A DNA stretch of 64,000 nt from contig NC_043981.1 in the NCBI RefSeq assembly GCF_902150065.1, positions 11,106,001 to 11,170,000 of the forward strand, read 5' to 3'. The DNA is from Myripristis murdjan. Lineage: Eukaryota > Chordata > Actinopteri > Holocentriformes > Holocentridae. Under the pieces are notes generated by a model that saw nothing but the letters and a program-made list of their open reading frames with translations, ran no database searches and was not told where the DNA came from. Numbering within the stretch: position 1 is the first letter of the stretch; each line of letters begins with the position of its first letter. Both the position numbers and the translations under genes were made by a program. This document shows positions 1 through 36,300 of the stretch, piece after piece.

Positions 1-286
1 GGATGGAAATGTAGCTGTTTTCTGTATTAATTTTTAGACTAGTCATGTAGCCTGTGACAAAATTATTGTTTAAACGTCCAAAATAGGTCAGACATTTTTT
101 AGCTTGCGGCCCTTGGACACAGCTGAATTTTGAGTGGCCCCTGAGCCATCTTAAGTTGAGTGGCCCTGCAGTAAAGTATTCTGCTTCCCCTATTCCAAAC
201 TACAGGCTGCCCGGCTCTGTGCTACCCTACATGCTGACCACAACTCAGGAGAGACTCAGCAGCTAAATGCATTATTAACTATTATT

Positions 287-348
287 GAGTGAGAGTGAGA
301 GAGTGAGAGAGTGAGAGAGCGAGAGAGCGAGAGAGCGAGAGAGCGAGA
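287..348. repeat. GA-rich octamer microsatellite
   Basis: Tandem GAGAGTGA units shade into GAGAGCGA units, about eight copies. The change of one base from the first half to the second shows that the array grew from two sequence variants. Confidence 0.9.
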
Positions 349-491
349 TGGTCATGCGGGGCAGACAGTGAATGGAGGGAGAGCGGTTTTGAGTCACAGC
401 AACTGCAAGAGGTTCTTCTTGGTACTGACATGAGTGTGCACAAAAAAATATCAGCTCATAGGCCCAGTAGTTTCCAAGAACAGCTGCAGAC

Positions 492-552
492 AGACACACA
501 CATGCACTCAGTCACATTCACACACACACATACACACCCACACACACACGCA
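492..552. repeat. Imperfect CA-repeat
   Basis: Interrupted CA/TG dinucleotide tract. Confidence 0.85.
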
Positions 553-1742
553 CAGGAGTGAAAACTAGATCTCCTACACCTGGCGGAGATAGTGACAGCT
601 GATGTGACTGTTCCTGCTTACTTGCTCAGGATCCTCTACCTGGATTGTTTGGGCCGACAGTGCTGATCCCATGGACACACTTAGCTCACGTGGGTGTTTT
701 CAGTGCTGCAGATTTGTAATGGTTTTCCAATTTTGAGGCCATCAATAATGTACACCTCAAATATTCCCCATTCCATCAAAGCCTCCATCCTTTGTATGAA
801 CATGTTCAGATCCATGCAGAGTGAGCTGTGATTTCAAAGCAGAAAATGTTGACCCTTGGTGCCCCAGCAGGTTAAACTCCTCAGGGGTGCATAACAGAAA
901 TATTGCCACTGTTCAATCAAATCTGGAAAGATAGCTTTCTCTCATTGCTAAATGTGATGAAGTTCCCAGTCTTCCAGAAACGCCAGGAGCGGTGGTGACT
1001 TATGAACTTACACCTGGACACACTTTACTTACATCTGGTGTGTTTACACAGCAGTATGAAAGAAGAGCAGCCTTTTGACAAAGCTGCTCCACCGTTCTGA
1101 GGCTCAGTTGAGATGTTCAGGCTGCGGTGCTGCCTCTGTACGCCTGTCAAAAAGTTAATTTCTGGTCAGTTCAGCCCGATAGGTTTTAGGTTACAAAGTT
1201 GAAATACTTTGCATACTTAACAAATCAAAATATGAATATGACAATTACTCCTGTTTCTGTTAGACATGAGCACAATAAGCAGAGGAATGTGTGTTACATA
1301 ATAGTTTTCATGCATTTTTGTCATTTTCAGGGTTTTCAGATTCCTGTGTTCCCACTATAGCTTCAAAACCCATCCACATCAGAGATAAAGAAATGGCTTC
1401 TTGGAATGTTGGCAATATAGGGATTTAAAGTCAGTATAAGATGAAAAACAACTTCCACCTTACTAAGTTTACACAATAAGACACCTTTTAACAAATGTTT
1501 TCATGTGTTTTCAAACAAAATCCCGTTACTTGCTAGAAAAAAAAAAGTCAGCAGACAAGATTCAACCTTTAACCTTATACTTTTAAATTATTTCTCCCTG
1601 CCCCATGTTCTGCCCTGACTTCCTGTTTCAACAAGAAATACAAACAAGCAACATATTGTCAAAATGCAGGGCCCACATGGGAACCTCATAACTCTTCTAC
1701 TCAAAATCAAACATCATAAATTCGGTGCAGGTAACTGCTCAC

Positions 1743-25320
<23,578 letters not shown>

Positions 25321-26393
25321 ACTTAAGTGGTTCTCGCTCAGATGTACTTTAGTCCCACATGTGAATGGTCCACTACACACCCCGCAGGATCTTTATGTAC
25401 TCTCTGGTGATATGGTGCTGCCTTCAGGTGCGGTCGGAAATATCATTACTAAAATGATCGGCCCGACAAGACGCGATAATTAGTCCTCCAGCGGAAGAAA
25501 TGTTTCATTCAAGTTCACGAGAAATTTACATTTGGAAGGGGTAAAATATGCAAGATATAAACCAAACTAATAAAACACATATTATATAGTGCAGTCTAGG
25601 TACACACTTTTCCCTTTCTTCAGCCCAAAGACGGTGTGACACCTGTAGTCTGGGCTTTTCGCCAGCGCGTTACAGTTACATTCTGGGCGCTCAGTTTTCC
25701 GAGGAGCACAGGAATGCAGCAACTGCACCACCTCTTTACGCCGGGAGGTCCAGTAAACTCGTGCGCTTCCCTCAGTCGAGCCAGTGCCGCAAAAATCAAC
25801 CGCACCTTCGGGTTTCCTTTAACGTTACTCACAACTTGTGGTCAAAGTCTTGTAAAACTCTCCGCTTTTATCGTTTCAGGGACGCCAGCTCTCACGTGTG
25901 ACGCGCTTTCACCTTCAGTCCATTCCTGTCAAAACGCCTCTGGTACGAAAATGGTTAAGCCAAGTGGACGTCACAGACACCGTAACCCCTGATTGGCATG
26001 TGTAGAGGCGTAGTCCTGTAAGAGGCTACTCACATTCCACTCACATTACCCTGGTCGTGCCGTGCCCAAGCACGTTTGACAGCAAAATCCGGATTATTTG
26101 ACTAGTGTGACCGCTCCATTCCGTGCTTGAATACAGTACACTTGCCACGCTCTGGCACGGTTGGTAAGTTTAGGGCGTTCATGCACGAGCACAAGTACTG
26201 TCACGCATGCAGCGCACTTGGATACGACGTAAATCATGCGACCGTCCTTCCCCGTTTCCTCCTGCCTCTGCAAAATCGGTTAATGCGCGCAGCTCAATCC
26301 GTTGCGCAATCAATAATCAACCATGACGTCTTTGTCATTGTCTGTTTTGATGCTGCAACCGCGTAAACAAAAGTCGATTTATAATGGTATATA

Positions 26394-26608
26394 TGGCAGT
26401 CTGTGTGCGCGGCGCACCTGTCAGATCCGGCAGACCTGACCGGGTGGGCGTGCATACCGTGCAGTACTGGCCGGCACTGTGCCTTCTGCCGTCGGACAGA
26501 AGCCGGGTCTGCTAGATCAGGTGGGCCGGCCGCGGCACCGCCCGCTGTGCGCGGCCACCCGGTCGGGTCCGCCGGATTTGACAGGTGCGCTGCGCACACA
26601 GACTGCCA
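26394..26608. mobile_element. GC-rich foldback element flanked by TA
   Basis: Outer arms of about 61 bp (26394-26454 and 26548-26608) are inverted repeats, about 55 of 61 bases matching by eye. They begin TGGCAGTCTGTGTGCGC, and both ends abut TA. The middle contains a second near-palindrome (GCCTTCTGCCG against CGGACAGAAGCC). Base composition is far more GC-rich than the AT-rich DNA around it. The open frames inside are a by-product of symmetry and GC content. It is about 1.1 kb upstream of the abcc4 start codon. The superfamily is not known to me; the TA flanks fit Tc1/mariner-type MITEs. Confidence 0.75.
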
Positions 26609-28140
26609 TAGCAGCCAGCTGACATGCCAGTCAGTTGGACGATTTCTGAAGGAGGAACTTACCTCCGAAACTGTCAAGGTAAATCCCTTAACCTATGTCT
26701 GATTAAAAGGAAGACATGATGAATGTTTTTGAACTATATCGATTTATAATGTCGTCGGGCCATGTGTGTGTCGTATTTCAACGTGTTGCGCACCGAGGGC
26801 AATCGCTTGAATGCGTTTGGGCTTTGGTTAATGTGAATGCAGGCCAACAGGGGACTGGGGAGGGGGGCATGTTTGCTTTAGCACGGTCCTATAGGCAATG
26901 ACCGTGGCTGTGGGCCTCATTTACAGCGGTTGCGCACGGACAAAATCATGAATAGCCTTTGCTCGCTTTGATCTGAACGTCATCTAAAGCTATCTCTCAG
27001 TTTCCAATTATTTTATTATGTGCCGATAAGCGGTGGAATAGTCAGGACAAACGAAGTTGTTAAATAAGGAGTATTATGCAAGAACTGGTGGTGCGTAATC
27101 ATGCGCCATGGCTATTTTTGGCACAAGGCGCATTCCGCTACTCCGGCTGAGACGCATGATAGTCATAACACAGCGATGTTGTGAGTGTTTTTTTGGTGCA
27201 GTGTGTCTATAAACAAGGTGATATTGTGGCCTGTAGACCTCTGCTTCACCTGTTGCAGTGCGATCAGCCACACCTGAGTCTCCCTCCTTATGCGGTTAGC
27301 TCCAATAATGTCCACAGTAATGACGCTCGTCTATGAGCTCTACTGTTCCCGGCCCTAGATAAATGCTCTTTACTGGCATCTGCGTTTATGTCAGACCACT
27401 TCCTATTTACTGCAGTCAGCGTCCCCACCTAACTCAAGCAGAGATGATAATTTTAAGAGTTTTTTTTAAATTTTTTTAGTTTACAAAATGTTTACAAATT
27501 GCAAAACAACTAACTGGATGGCCCCCACAAGTAATGAGTCAGTTTGCAGCAGTGCAGGCTCTGATGCTTATGAACAACAGATAAAATCTGTATTCAGCAG
27601 TATAATTTTGTATTTTAAAAAGTATTTAAAAACTAGAGATATTGTGTTAGTGTCATGTCATACTAGCAGGGAGGGTTCATATATAGCTTGATAAAAGTTT
27701 CAGTTTGTACAGTATAAATAACTGTTGGCGTATAGTCATATAGTTGGAAAAAAAATGAACAATTATGAAAGTATGTGAAGAACAACAAAACTGGAGTATT
27801 CAGTACTCTTGGGTATACGACCTGTTTGCATTTGTCCACAAAGGGTTATAAAAAAAAAAGAAAAGCTGCAACAGATATTTAATTTGGATTAATTTGTCCT
27901 ATTAAAAATTTATGGAAACACCAAGTTTTAATCTTATTTCTTCAACACTAAACTCAACAACTCTGTATTTGCAGGTCCAAGAACTCACCAATAGATGGCA
28001 CTAAGAGCCCAATTATGCAATCCAGGGGAAATTATTTCCTTGCTGTCAAACAACAAATATGAGGATACATCTGCAATGAACACTGAGCAATGAAACCAGT
28101 TGGTGTTGAAAGATTCAGTTTATCCTCTGTGTGGGTTTAA

Positions 28141-28496
28141 CCCTTTGAAACCCGAGCAAATTCACTTCACTTAGTTCAAAAGACAGGGGAGAAAGGCAAT
28201 GAGCAACAATCAAATATACAAGGAAATGACCTGAAATTAAGCAACAACAAAAACAAAAATATGGGGGGGGCTACGAAATAGCAAATGAATAAATAATTAA
28301 ATAATATATAAATATTTATTAAGTGTATAGTTAGCAATAGTATGTTTTTGATAATTTTCTAGTAATTTTCCCTCTTTTTTGTCATTTTCAGGTCACCTTC
28401 TTATAACTTATTAATTTCTCCGGGTCATTTTTTGCTAAGCTTCTATTTTTTTTTTTTTTTTTTTAAATCAAGTCAATTAATTTAGATTTCAAAGGG
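28141..28496. mobile_element. piggyBac-type MITE with TTAA duplication
   Basis: Ends CCCTTTGAAACC and GATTTCAAAGGG are inverted repeats (11 of 12), each directly flanked by TTAA (28137-28140 and 28497-28500), the piggyBac target duplication. The 356-bp body is AT-rich and non-coding, with a poly(T) run near the right end. Confidence 0.85.
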
Positions 28497-29993
28497 TTAA
28501 AGGCTTATCAAAGGCGTTAAAAAGTGCAAATGCATACCAGCAACACTCTGAAGTCAAGTAAAATGTTTTGTTTCTTTACTTTATCCTGATTCCTGAACTG
28601 ATTGCAGTTGCTTTCTGATGTTTTACTGGGACAAACTGGTCCAGACAGAAATGTAATGCCACAACTCAGTGGCAGCAGGCATAAATAAACTCCCCAACAC
28701 TGTCAGCTGACAACTAACATGGCTACACGGCTGTTAGACATTGCTTAAAAAGTGAATTGAAAGCATACAGGAGCCAATTCATCGCCTACAATGCCTGCAT
28801 TGATTCACTAAATGGCTTCATAATTTAAAGATTTTTGGGCAACAACACTCACTAACCAAAGGCTTACCTTCATTACAACAAAACATTGCTGATCCCAGCT
28901 CTGGCACTACACAGAGTGTGATTAGAAGTTTCCATTGGCTGTCCATCTGCGCGTCAGCAGTTACGGCCTGCATCCCGGGTCCCAGCTGTTGCTGTGTCAC
29001 ATCTTGTTTACACCAGGGGCCAAGGCTACATTTGACCTAGTTGCTGAAAAGCCCGAGAGGCAATGTCAAAGGCACACCACAGATACACAGAGATAGAGGG
29101 GAGAAAAGAAGGCATGTTGTCATGGCCATGAAATGATATTTGGAGGCTTGATATTGGCTTGGCGCCTTAACAGGAGGGGCAAACAATCAACAAATGTACA
29201 TCGGGTGATCTACTTGTAAATAACAATCTTGGGGACTACAAGTCAGCAGAGGACACCTTCAAAGTAAACAGTCCTCAATGATACTCTGTCATCAATATCC
29301 ATATATTTTAAAATAAAGCAAAACACTGAATATGTAGGCATTCCTGGCTGCCTATTAGACATCAGAAGTAAAAACCTTGACATTTCAGTCACAAATTGCA
29401 TAGACGTTAGACGTCCATGTTACAGATTTCAGCATTTTGTGATAAATCGTGCTTTTAATGGAGTGTTGTGTTATTTGTCTTCCATGCTAAATTTGTGAGG
29501 ACTCGTTGGAAATAGGAATTGTGTCTTAATACTTTCATTCTATGACCTTTCCATTCTCAAGTTGCTAAAACCTGCACTGTGCATGTCATACCCGTATTTC
29601 TGGCTCACTAAAATTGTAGATGCTCTCCTCTGTCCTGATGCTACCACAAAACAAAGTGTGAAAAAAATCATGGTCATAATAGAATACTCTGTATTTTTGA
29701 CCAGATCTGGTGACCAGCGCTGCAATAAACTCGTTTGCTTTTTATCTCAGTAGATACACTTCAGAGTTACTATGACCTTCTCGACTTCTATCATGGATTT
29801 TTTTTTAATCACATTCCACATGATAACATTATTGGCTTTGACACAGGGTTTGTTGCATGTCATACACTCTGTCTCATCTCTCCTGTCACTCACCACTGTA
29901 AAGGCCAGAGGATCAAAAGCTGCAAATGAGAAAAAAAAAAAACATTGTGGAGGAGTGAAATACAAACATTAAGAACACATGAGGTGGCTCGCA

Positions 29994-29999
29994 TTTAAT
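29994..29999 (-). other. timmdc1: Candidate poly(A) signal of timmdc1 (ATTAAA)
   Basis: First ATTAAA on the minus strand that I noticed after the timmdc1 stop, giving a 3' UTR of about 330 bases. Not confirmed by transcript data. Confidence 0.35.
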
Positions 30000-30328
30000 A
30001 AGATTATTTTTTAACAGCTGTTTATGCTGGAACGGATTGAGAAAGTGCCTGATTCACACTCAGAGTTACACATACACAGAGACAGATACAGACACACACA
30101 CACACTCCAGGGATCAGCCCAGGACATCCAGTTTTCCACTGATGCTGATTGAGCGGTTTCACTGGGAGTTGCTGATGGCGTGAAGAATGTCTCTTCATTT
30201 TGATTTGAAGTGGTTTCCGTTCAAGAACAGATAATGCATGGTAGAGTCCTGACAAAACGATATCCACTTGTATGAAGTCTCGTCATCAGTGTCCAACAGT
30301 CAACAAACACACAGTATGGCAGCTCCTG

Positions 30329-33300
30329 TCATTGGCTCCCAGAGTCCTGGGCCATGCCCTCATTTGGTGGTAAACTAAGCAGCTCTTGGATCTTCTGCAG
30401 GTCCTTATTAGCCTCCTCCGCCTGGGAGCTGTCGTTCAGATCACCGATCAAATCATCTGTCAGCTGCAGCCGGGCCGTCCTTTACGATTTGAGGGTTAAG
30501 AGAGTGATTGGTTAATAACAGAATTTGATCTGTTACCATGCACAGGTCACAGAAATAAAGACTGTGTAGTGTACTCATGTAATATTCAATGACAAGTTAA
30601 ATTTAGGTTTGCATCACAATGTGTGGAGAGGGTTTTTTTACCTGGTTTGTTCCTGCCCCCATAACAGAATCACTGTGAAACCTGCTGGTTAGGGGCTCAC
30701 AAGGGGTCACCTGATACCTCTAAAGCCCCCAGACAGGGCGCCTAACACAGGCTACCACAGAAAGTACTAAAACTAGTATGGCAAACATACTCTGTATTTA
30801 TATAGTCCATTACCTTTTCTCTTTTTTCATATGCTATGGGCCTCTAACCCTAACTTGTTTAAGATGTCTGGAGCAAAGTTAATTAAATGTAATTGAATTG
30901 AACTGAAATGTCATCGGCATGATGACCAGTGACCCGTTCATGGCTCTAGGGTCACTGAAGCGGCCAGGCTGCCTCAGAGGGGCAACCAAACATTTGTAAG
31001 CTCCCACTTTGTCTATTTGTGAGGCAAAATGTTCTTTTATTTATTTATTTGATTGTTTTTACTGCCTTTCTGTATGTTTCCACCAGGCGGCCCCTCACCT
31101 TCCACCTATGACTAAAACTCAATCTCATATCACTTGTCACATCAGGAGGACAATATGAACAATGTGGTTGGAGATCTCATGGGGGGAACAAAAACACAAG
31201 ACACTACCAAGCATTAAATCGTGTCAACTCACCATTCTGCGAGTTTGAGTTCATACAGCTCTCTGCGCTCTCTCCTCCTCCGCTCTCGGACGGTTTCCCC
31301 TGCCAGCGTCTGCATGCCAAGGATCAAGGCACCGGTGGGAAGCCTGGACAGGAGTTAGACCAGCTCGCATGAATAATATGCCGACAAACATGTTTCACAA
31401 AGACATCCTTTGGCATAGGCCCTCTCAAAGTGTTTCATACTTCTACTGTCTGATCGCTGTTCAGATCTGTACTAATTTGCTGTGGATGAGAGCATCAGCT
31501 GAATTTCTAAAATAAAACAAAACCATGTCTGTCTACGCAGACAGAGGGGATTATCAATATGGTAAAAACATCATATTGCAATTATTTTGACAGATGTTGA
31601 GATGGTAATATGATTCATGGATTTAGCTGGAATCATTTTTGCATGCTCATTTTCATTTTCACTGAAAAACAAACAAATGAAAACAACAACAATTAAATTG
31701 AGATGTGACGCTGCGGTGAGTACCAAGCAATCTTGTCTCTTAGGTCTAGAGAATGTGATTAAGAAGACAGGGCATGTCTGTACCACCATAATACTTCATC
31801 TTTAATGCTGTTTTGTCATTTTACCTTCATTAAGAAATTGTAGGAGCAGCAATTTTGGGATTTCAAGTAATTGTTAAGCACAGTGCACAGTGACTAAAAG
31901 TAAAGAATTTTAAGATTTTCCAGATTCACCTTACTGAGTAATATTTAGATCATTCCTGCTGACACTGTTAACTGCATACAGATATTAAAATATTCCTAAA
32001 CCAGTTCCTGGCACAGCCAGGAACTTGTCAAAACTAGCTGACAGATGCAAGTTTAGTCAAAGCAGCAACATCAATAGAATCCACCTTCCAAAGCTATCCG
32101 TCATTTCCCTCAGTGTGAGAATTCAGCTTCCAATTTCCCCCCAGCTGTCTCTGACTAAGTCACACCCTCTCCAGCTCCGCCCCACCTTCCTCTCACACCT
32201 CTGCCACGCGCCAGGACAGGGAACGAGGTTTTGTGGCGAGATCTGGAGCGTGATGTGCTTTGCGATTAGCTGCCTGCTTTCATTTCTGCCCCCTTCTGCC
32301 CTGGCTGCACCTGGCGCAGCCGGGGCCCGGGCTGTTTGCACACATCAAACGCTCCAGGTGGCCGGTCACTCAGGCAGACAGCAAGAGGGAGAGGAGGAGG
32401 TGGAGGAGGAAGAGGAGGAGGAGGACAGCATGGAGCCAACAGGAGAGAAGAGAAGACAAGAGGATAGGCGAGGAGAGATTAGCGCTGAGCCAACACAGAG
32501 CTGATGATCACAGAGACAATCCAAACCAGCCCCTCCAGTCTGTTACACCATCAAACACCTCACACTCAATCTCCATTATACGATCAAATTCAAATCTGCT
32601 GTTGGCTCTGTGATCGTGGTGAAGACTGGCCAGCGGAAAAGGGGAAAAGCAGGAAAGAGAAAGAAGAAACAGCGGAGGAAAGGAGATGAGAGTGCGAAAC
32701 ATAAGTCCAGATCAGAGTGGGCTAGACGGAGATGAGAGGCAGGAATAACAGAGACGGTACAAAACGGCGAGGGCAGCTGCTGCCTTGGCCTGCTTCCCTG
32801 CTCTAGTACCCAGAACATGGCCCTCTGCGGTGCACATGAGTCCCTCTGGCTCCCAGCACAGGGGTGGGGTGGGGTGGGGGGGAGAGAGAGGAGGGGTGGG
32901 GTAGGGGTGCAGCTGGCCAACAGAGGGTTGCTGGGAGGGGCGCAGCTGGCTGCCAGAGTGCTCACTGCTCTCAACCAAACGGGCGTGAGAGCGAACATGC
33001 GCGTGAACATGAGCGGATAAGCATGTCAGGTTAAAAAAAAAAAAAGATTCACAGAGGCTTTTGACAAGCGAGAGCTCATAATGGAAGGGTAAACATGCGC
33101 TCCTAACAAAGTGGAAACACCACAAGTTATGATGATAAGTTGACTGGGGTTACAGGGGAAATGTTTCGATTCACCTAACATTGTGGAGGGCAGGGCAAAT
33201 ATTTTGTTTCTCTGCTGCCTTCGGACAGTGACTGTTAGTTGGATCGGTGCATGGGAAGAGACAGGATGCTTGTGAGATCAGAGGTTAGCCTTACCCCAAA

Positions 33301-36300
33301 ACTGCTCCAATGACTGTCCCAGCCACCAGTCCTCTCAGGCCCAGGTAGAGCCTGAAAACTCCCCCGGTCACAGCTGCACACACACACACACACACACGTT
33401 TATCTTCAGAATTCATGGGACTGGGTTGGGATGTCTATGTGGAAACACTAACCTCAACCACAAAAAAATCATTATTATGAGGAATTCACATATTGATGTT
33501 TAGGTGAAAGCTGTCTGACAAGGAGGGAATGATTTGATCTTCCATTTTATTTGGAAGTGCTGACCAAATGGTAAATATTTCAAAAGGTTTGTCTGACAAG
33601 TGCAGTCAAACAGTGACCAAAAATTGAACAGTAACAGGAATCTTGCACATTACCACTTAAAACAACTTCCTACTTACTGAATCCATGTTATTTGTTACAT
33701 TAAACTAGCATTCAATAACTCAAATGCAAATTCTGCTTTTTAGAAAATTGAATACAAAGGTTCTGCTGGATACTAAGAGCATATGATATTTATATCTCAA
33801 CCTGTCACAAACTGATTCTGCTTAATGCTTAGTGTTGAAATTAAGACATGAAAATTAGACTTAGGTGTTTCACATGACAACAGCACTATCTTTTCAACCT
33901 TTCCTTAATAGTACACTATGAAAAATGCAGGTATGGACTGTTCAGACTTGTGACAAAAAAGATGGAATAAGCCTGTGATTTATGAGTGAGTCAAGTCAAT
34001 AATCAGAACCACGTAGACTTAACCATCGAATTTGGCGCTTAGTTCAGTTAGTTGAGTCTATTCAATGCAGTTTTACATAGTGTACCTTGGAAAAAAAAAA
34101 CAATTGTTGTTTTGAGATGGTCCTGACCATGAATGCACTATCAAAGCTGGAAATTAAAACAACAGGCGTGAAGTGCAGATCTGCTCAGAGGCGGGCAGTG
34201 TGACACTGTGTTCACTCCCAGGTGAGCTGTGTGTGTGTGTGTGAACATGAAGCAGCAGAGTGTGCTCACTGGACTTTTCACAGATAAAGTTAAAAAAATA
34301 ATTTAAAAAAAACAAAAAAAAAAACAGACATGACCGGTCACCGCTGAAGCCCCATGTGACTCACCTCCAGCTGCGACATAGTGGCTGAGGTTGTAAGTGT
34401 CTCTGTACACGGACAGCCCTGTGCTGACAGAGCTGGAGAGGGAGGGGGAAGGGACAGACAGATGGCTAGGGGTGAATACCAAGTTCTGCATGAGCCAGTA
34501 TCACAGTTTCAAGGTACAATTATCATCGTAACATGGGATTCTAGTCAATGGTATTATCACTGTATTGTCAAATTTGCCAAAACGCTGCAAAATCACTCAA
34601 GAAAAAAGTATTATATTTATGATAAAACCTTTCATACGTGGTTCCTACTGGTGTCCTAATGAAGAATTGCTACCTTGACTACAAAATAGTACTCCTTTCT
34701 TGTGTTTGGATTTTTTTTTAAATTGAAAAGTTATCCTGCATCCTGTTTTCTGAAAAATTCAGCGACCCCAGCAGACATCACGGTTTGTTACTGTTGTGGG
34801 AAAATACAGCACATTCTTTTACAACCTGTGAGGATCATAAAAGTTGGGGTTAACCTAAGGACACAGAAGATACCAGATGGCAAATTGAGGACGCAGACAT
34901 GCCGGAAGTTCAACGTGAGGACGCAGAGGTGAGTCAGTTACGACCAAGGGTGTAGTTACTGGATGTCTACGAACAAAGAGTTTACTCTTTGGGATACACA
35001 TTAACCTGACGGGAAGGTCAAAAGGATGAAAATGTCAGATGATGTGATGTATGCACTACAGATGTCCAAACGGCATGCCATGACTGTGTATAAAAGCAGG
35101 ATGCACCAAACAACAGTGCGCTCTTGGCCCTCAGACATTGCTTGTCATTGGCTAAGGCGTCCACTTGCAAGTGTTGCGAATAAAATCCAGAGTGTACTAG
35201 GCTCTTGCTGCGTGTCCTCTGTTCCCAGAAATTCCCACCACAGTTTTGTTATTGCAGGGTAAAATAAATTCAGAACAGCAACCCATCCCTATTGTGCAGT
35301 TTCAGTAAATCCAACCTAATCAAACTGTCTCGCATCACACAGATTTATGATTTTGCTCACTTGAACAAGGTGACAAACGCGGCCACTCTCCAGCTCCACC
35401 TCCACCCGTATCTGACGAAACCCCGGATGGCTGCGTTATGGGCTGAGCGCTGATTCATTCAGAGAAAAAACAGGCAAGTTGATTTTAAAAGAATTCATGC
35501 ATTTGCTTCAAAAAAAAAAAAAAAAATTAAATATCACAGGATCAAGACCAAGATGCTGCAATACCAAAGTACAAAAACAACATAATAGCAGACAAAAATG
35601 AGCCATGCCCCACCGCCTACCAACGTACCACTGCGTCCACTCGACTGGTGTAGATTTGAGCCTGGTGGAGCTGAATGTACCTCTCTCTGGCGTGGCGCGC
35701 TGCCGGCAGGCCTCCGTAGATGAGGCCTGCCAATGCAGCAGCTACACCGCTCTTAAAAATGTTGGTCAGCTCCTCTGGGTACCTCTGTGTCGCACTATAT
35801 GGGGACACAGCACACAGGGCATGTTGCATTTAATAAAGCTGACTGTGCGTCTTATTTCTCATCTTATACATGATGAAAGGCACATTAACACACCAGTCAG
35901 AGATACTCAAAATGCTTGTGTAAAGACTATACAAGCATCACTTTATGGGGAGATTCATATACAAAGAACTGATTGATGAAACTAAACACTTGAAGAAAAT
36001 TGACTACAGCAGAGATGTATTAGTTGAGAATGTAGTGATGACCAAATAGTGCACACTGTCCACCACTAGCTTTGAGTTTATGTAAAGAGTTAAGTGCAGA
36101 ATAATACATTTTTAAGGAAATTTTCAACCTCTGATTGTTGTGCATACACCAAGATATCCTCGATTTATGATGCTCGGTGCATTCTGTGATGATGATGTGT
36201 TGTAATTTACTTTTCTGGTGTCCCCTTTTTGCCTCATCTGCCTCTACTGCAGTTAGTCAGTTCCTGCATTTACCTGAACTTTCTGCATTCAGCTGTGGCT

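Larger units (their letters stand above)
1..1742. other. Sequence beyond the last abcc4 exon found (terminal intron or 3' flank)
   Basis: After the exon ending in residues SARQ the reading continues into a strong donor (CAG|GTGAGC), so at least one more abcc4 exon must lie further along the minus strand. I searched this stretch for a minus-strand exon ending in the usual ABCC4 tail (ETAL) and found none that I could support. The final exon is therefore outside the window or too diverged to see. The stretch holds only simple repeats and AT-rich unique sequence. Confidence 0.6.
25321..30328. other. Intergenic region, abcc4 5' side to timmdc1 3' side
   Basis: No protein-coding exon could be supported here. 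Bases about 25600-26300 are richer in CpG and adjoin abcc4, so they are the likely abcc4 promoter region. Clear content is limited to the GC-rich foldback element (26394-26608) and the piggyBac-type MITE (28141-28496). The remainder is AT-rich unique sequence. Confidence 0.6.

Noticed and set aside
26403-26702. Overlapping open frames of 99 and 127 codons on both strands near 26.3-26.7 kb
   Set aside because: They lie across the GC-rich foldback element, mirror each other because of its symmetry, and resemble no protein family.
32025-33125. Cluster of open frames of 117-159 codons in timmdc1 intron 5
   Set aside because: Low-complexity purine- and G-rich DNA lacks stops by composition. There are no conserved motifs, and the region lies inside a correctly spliced gene.
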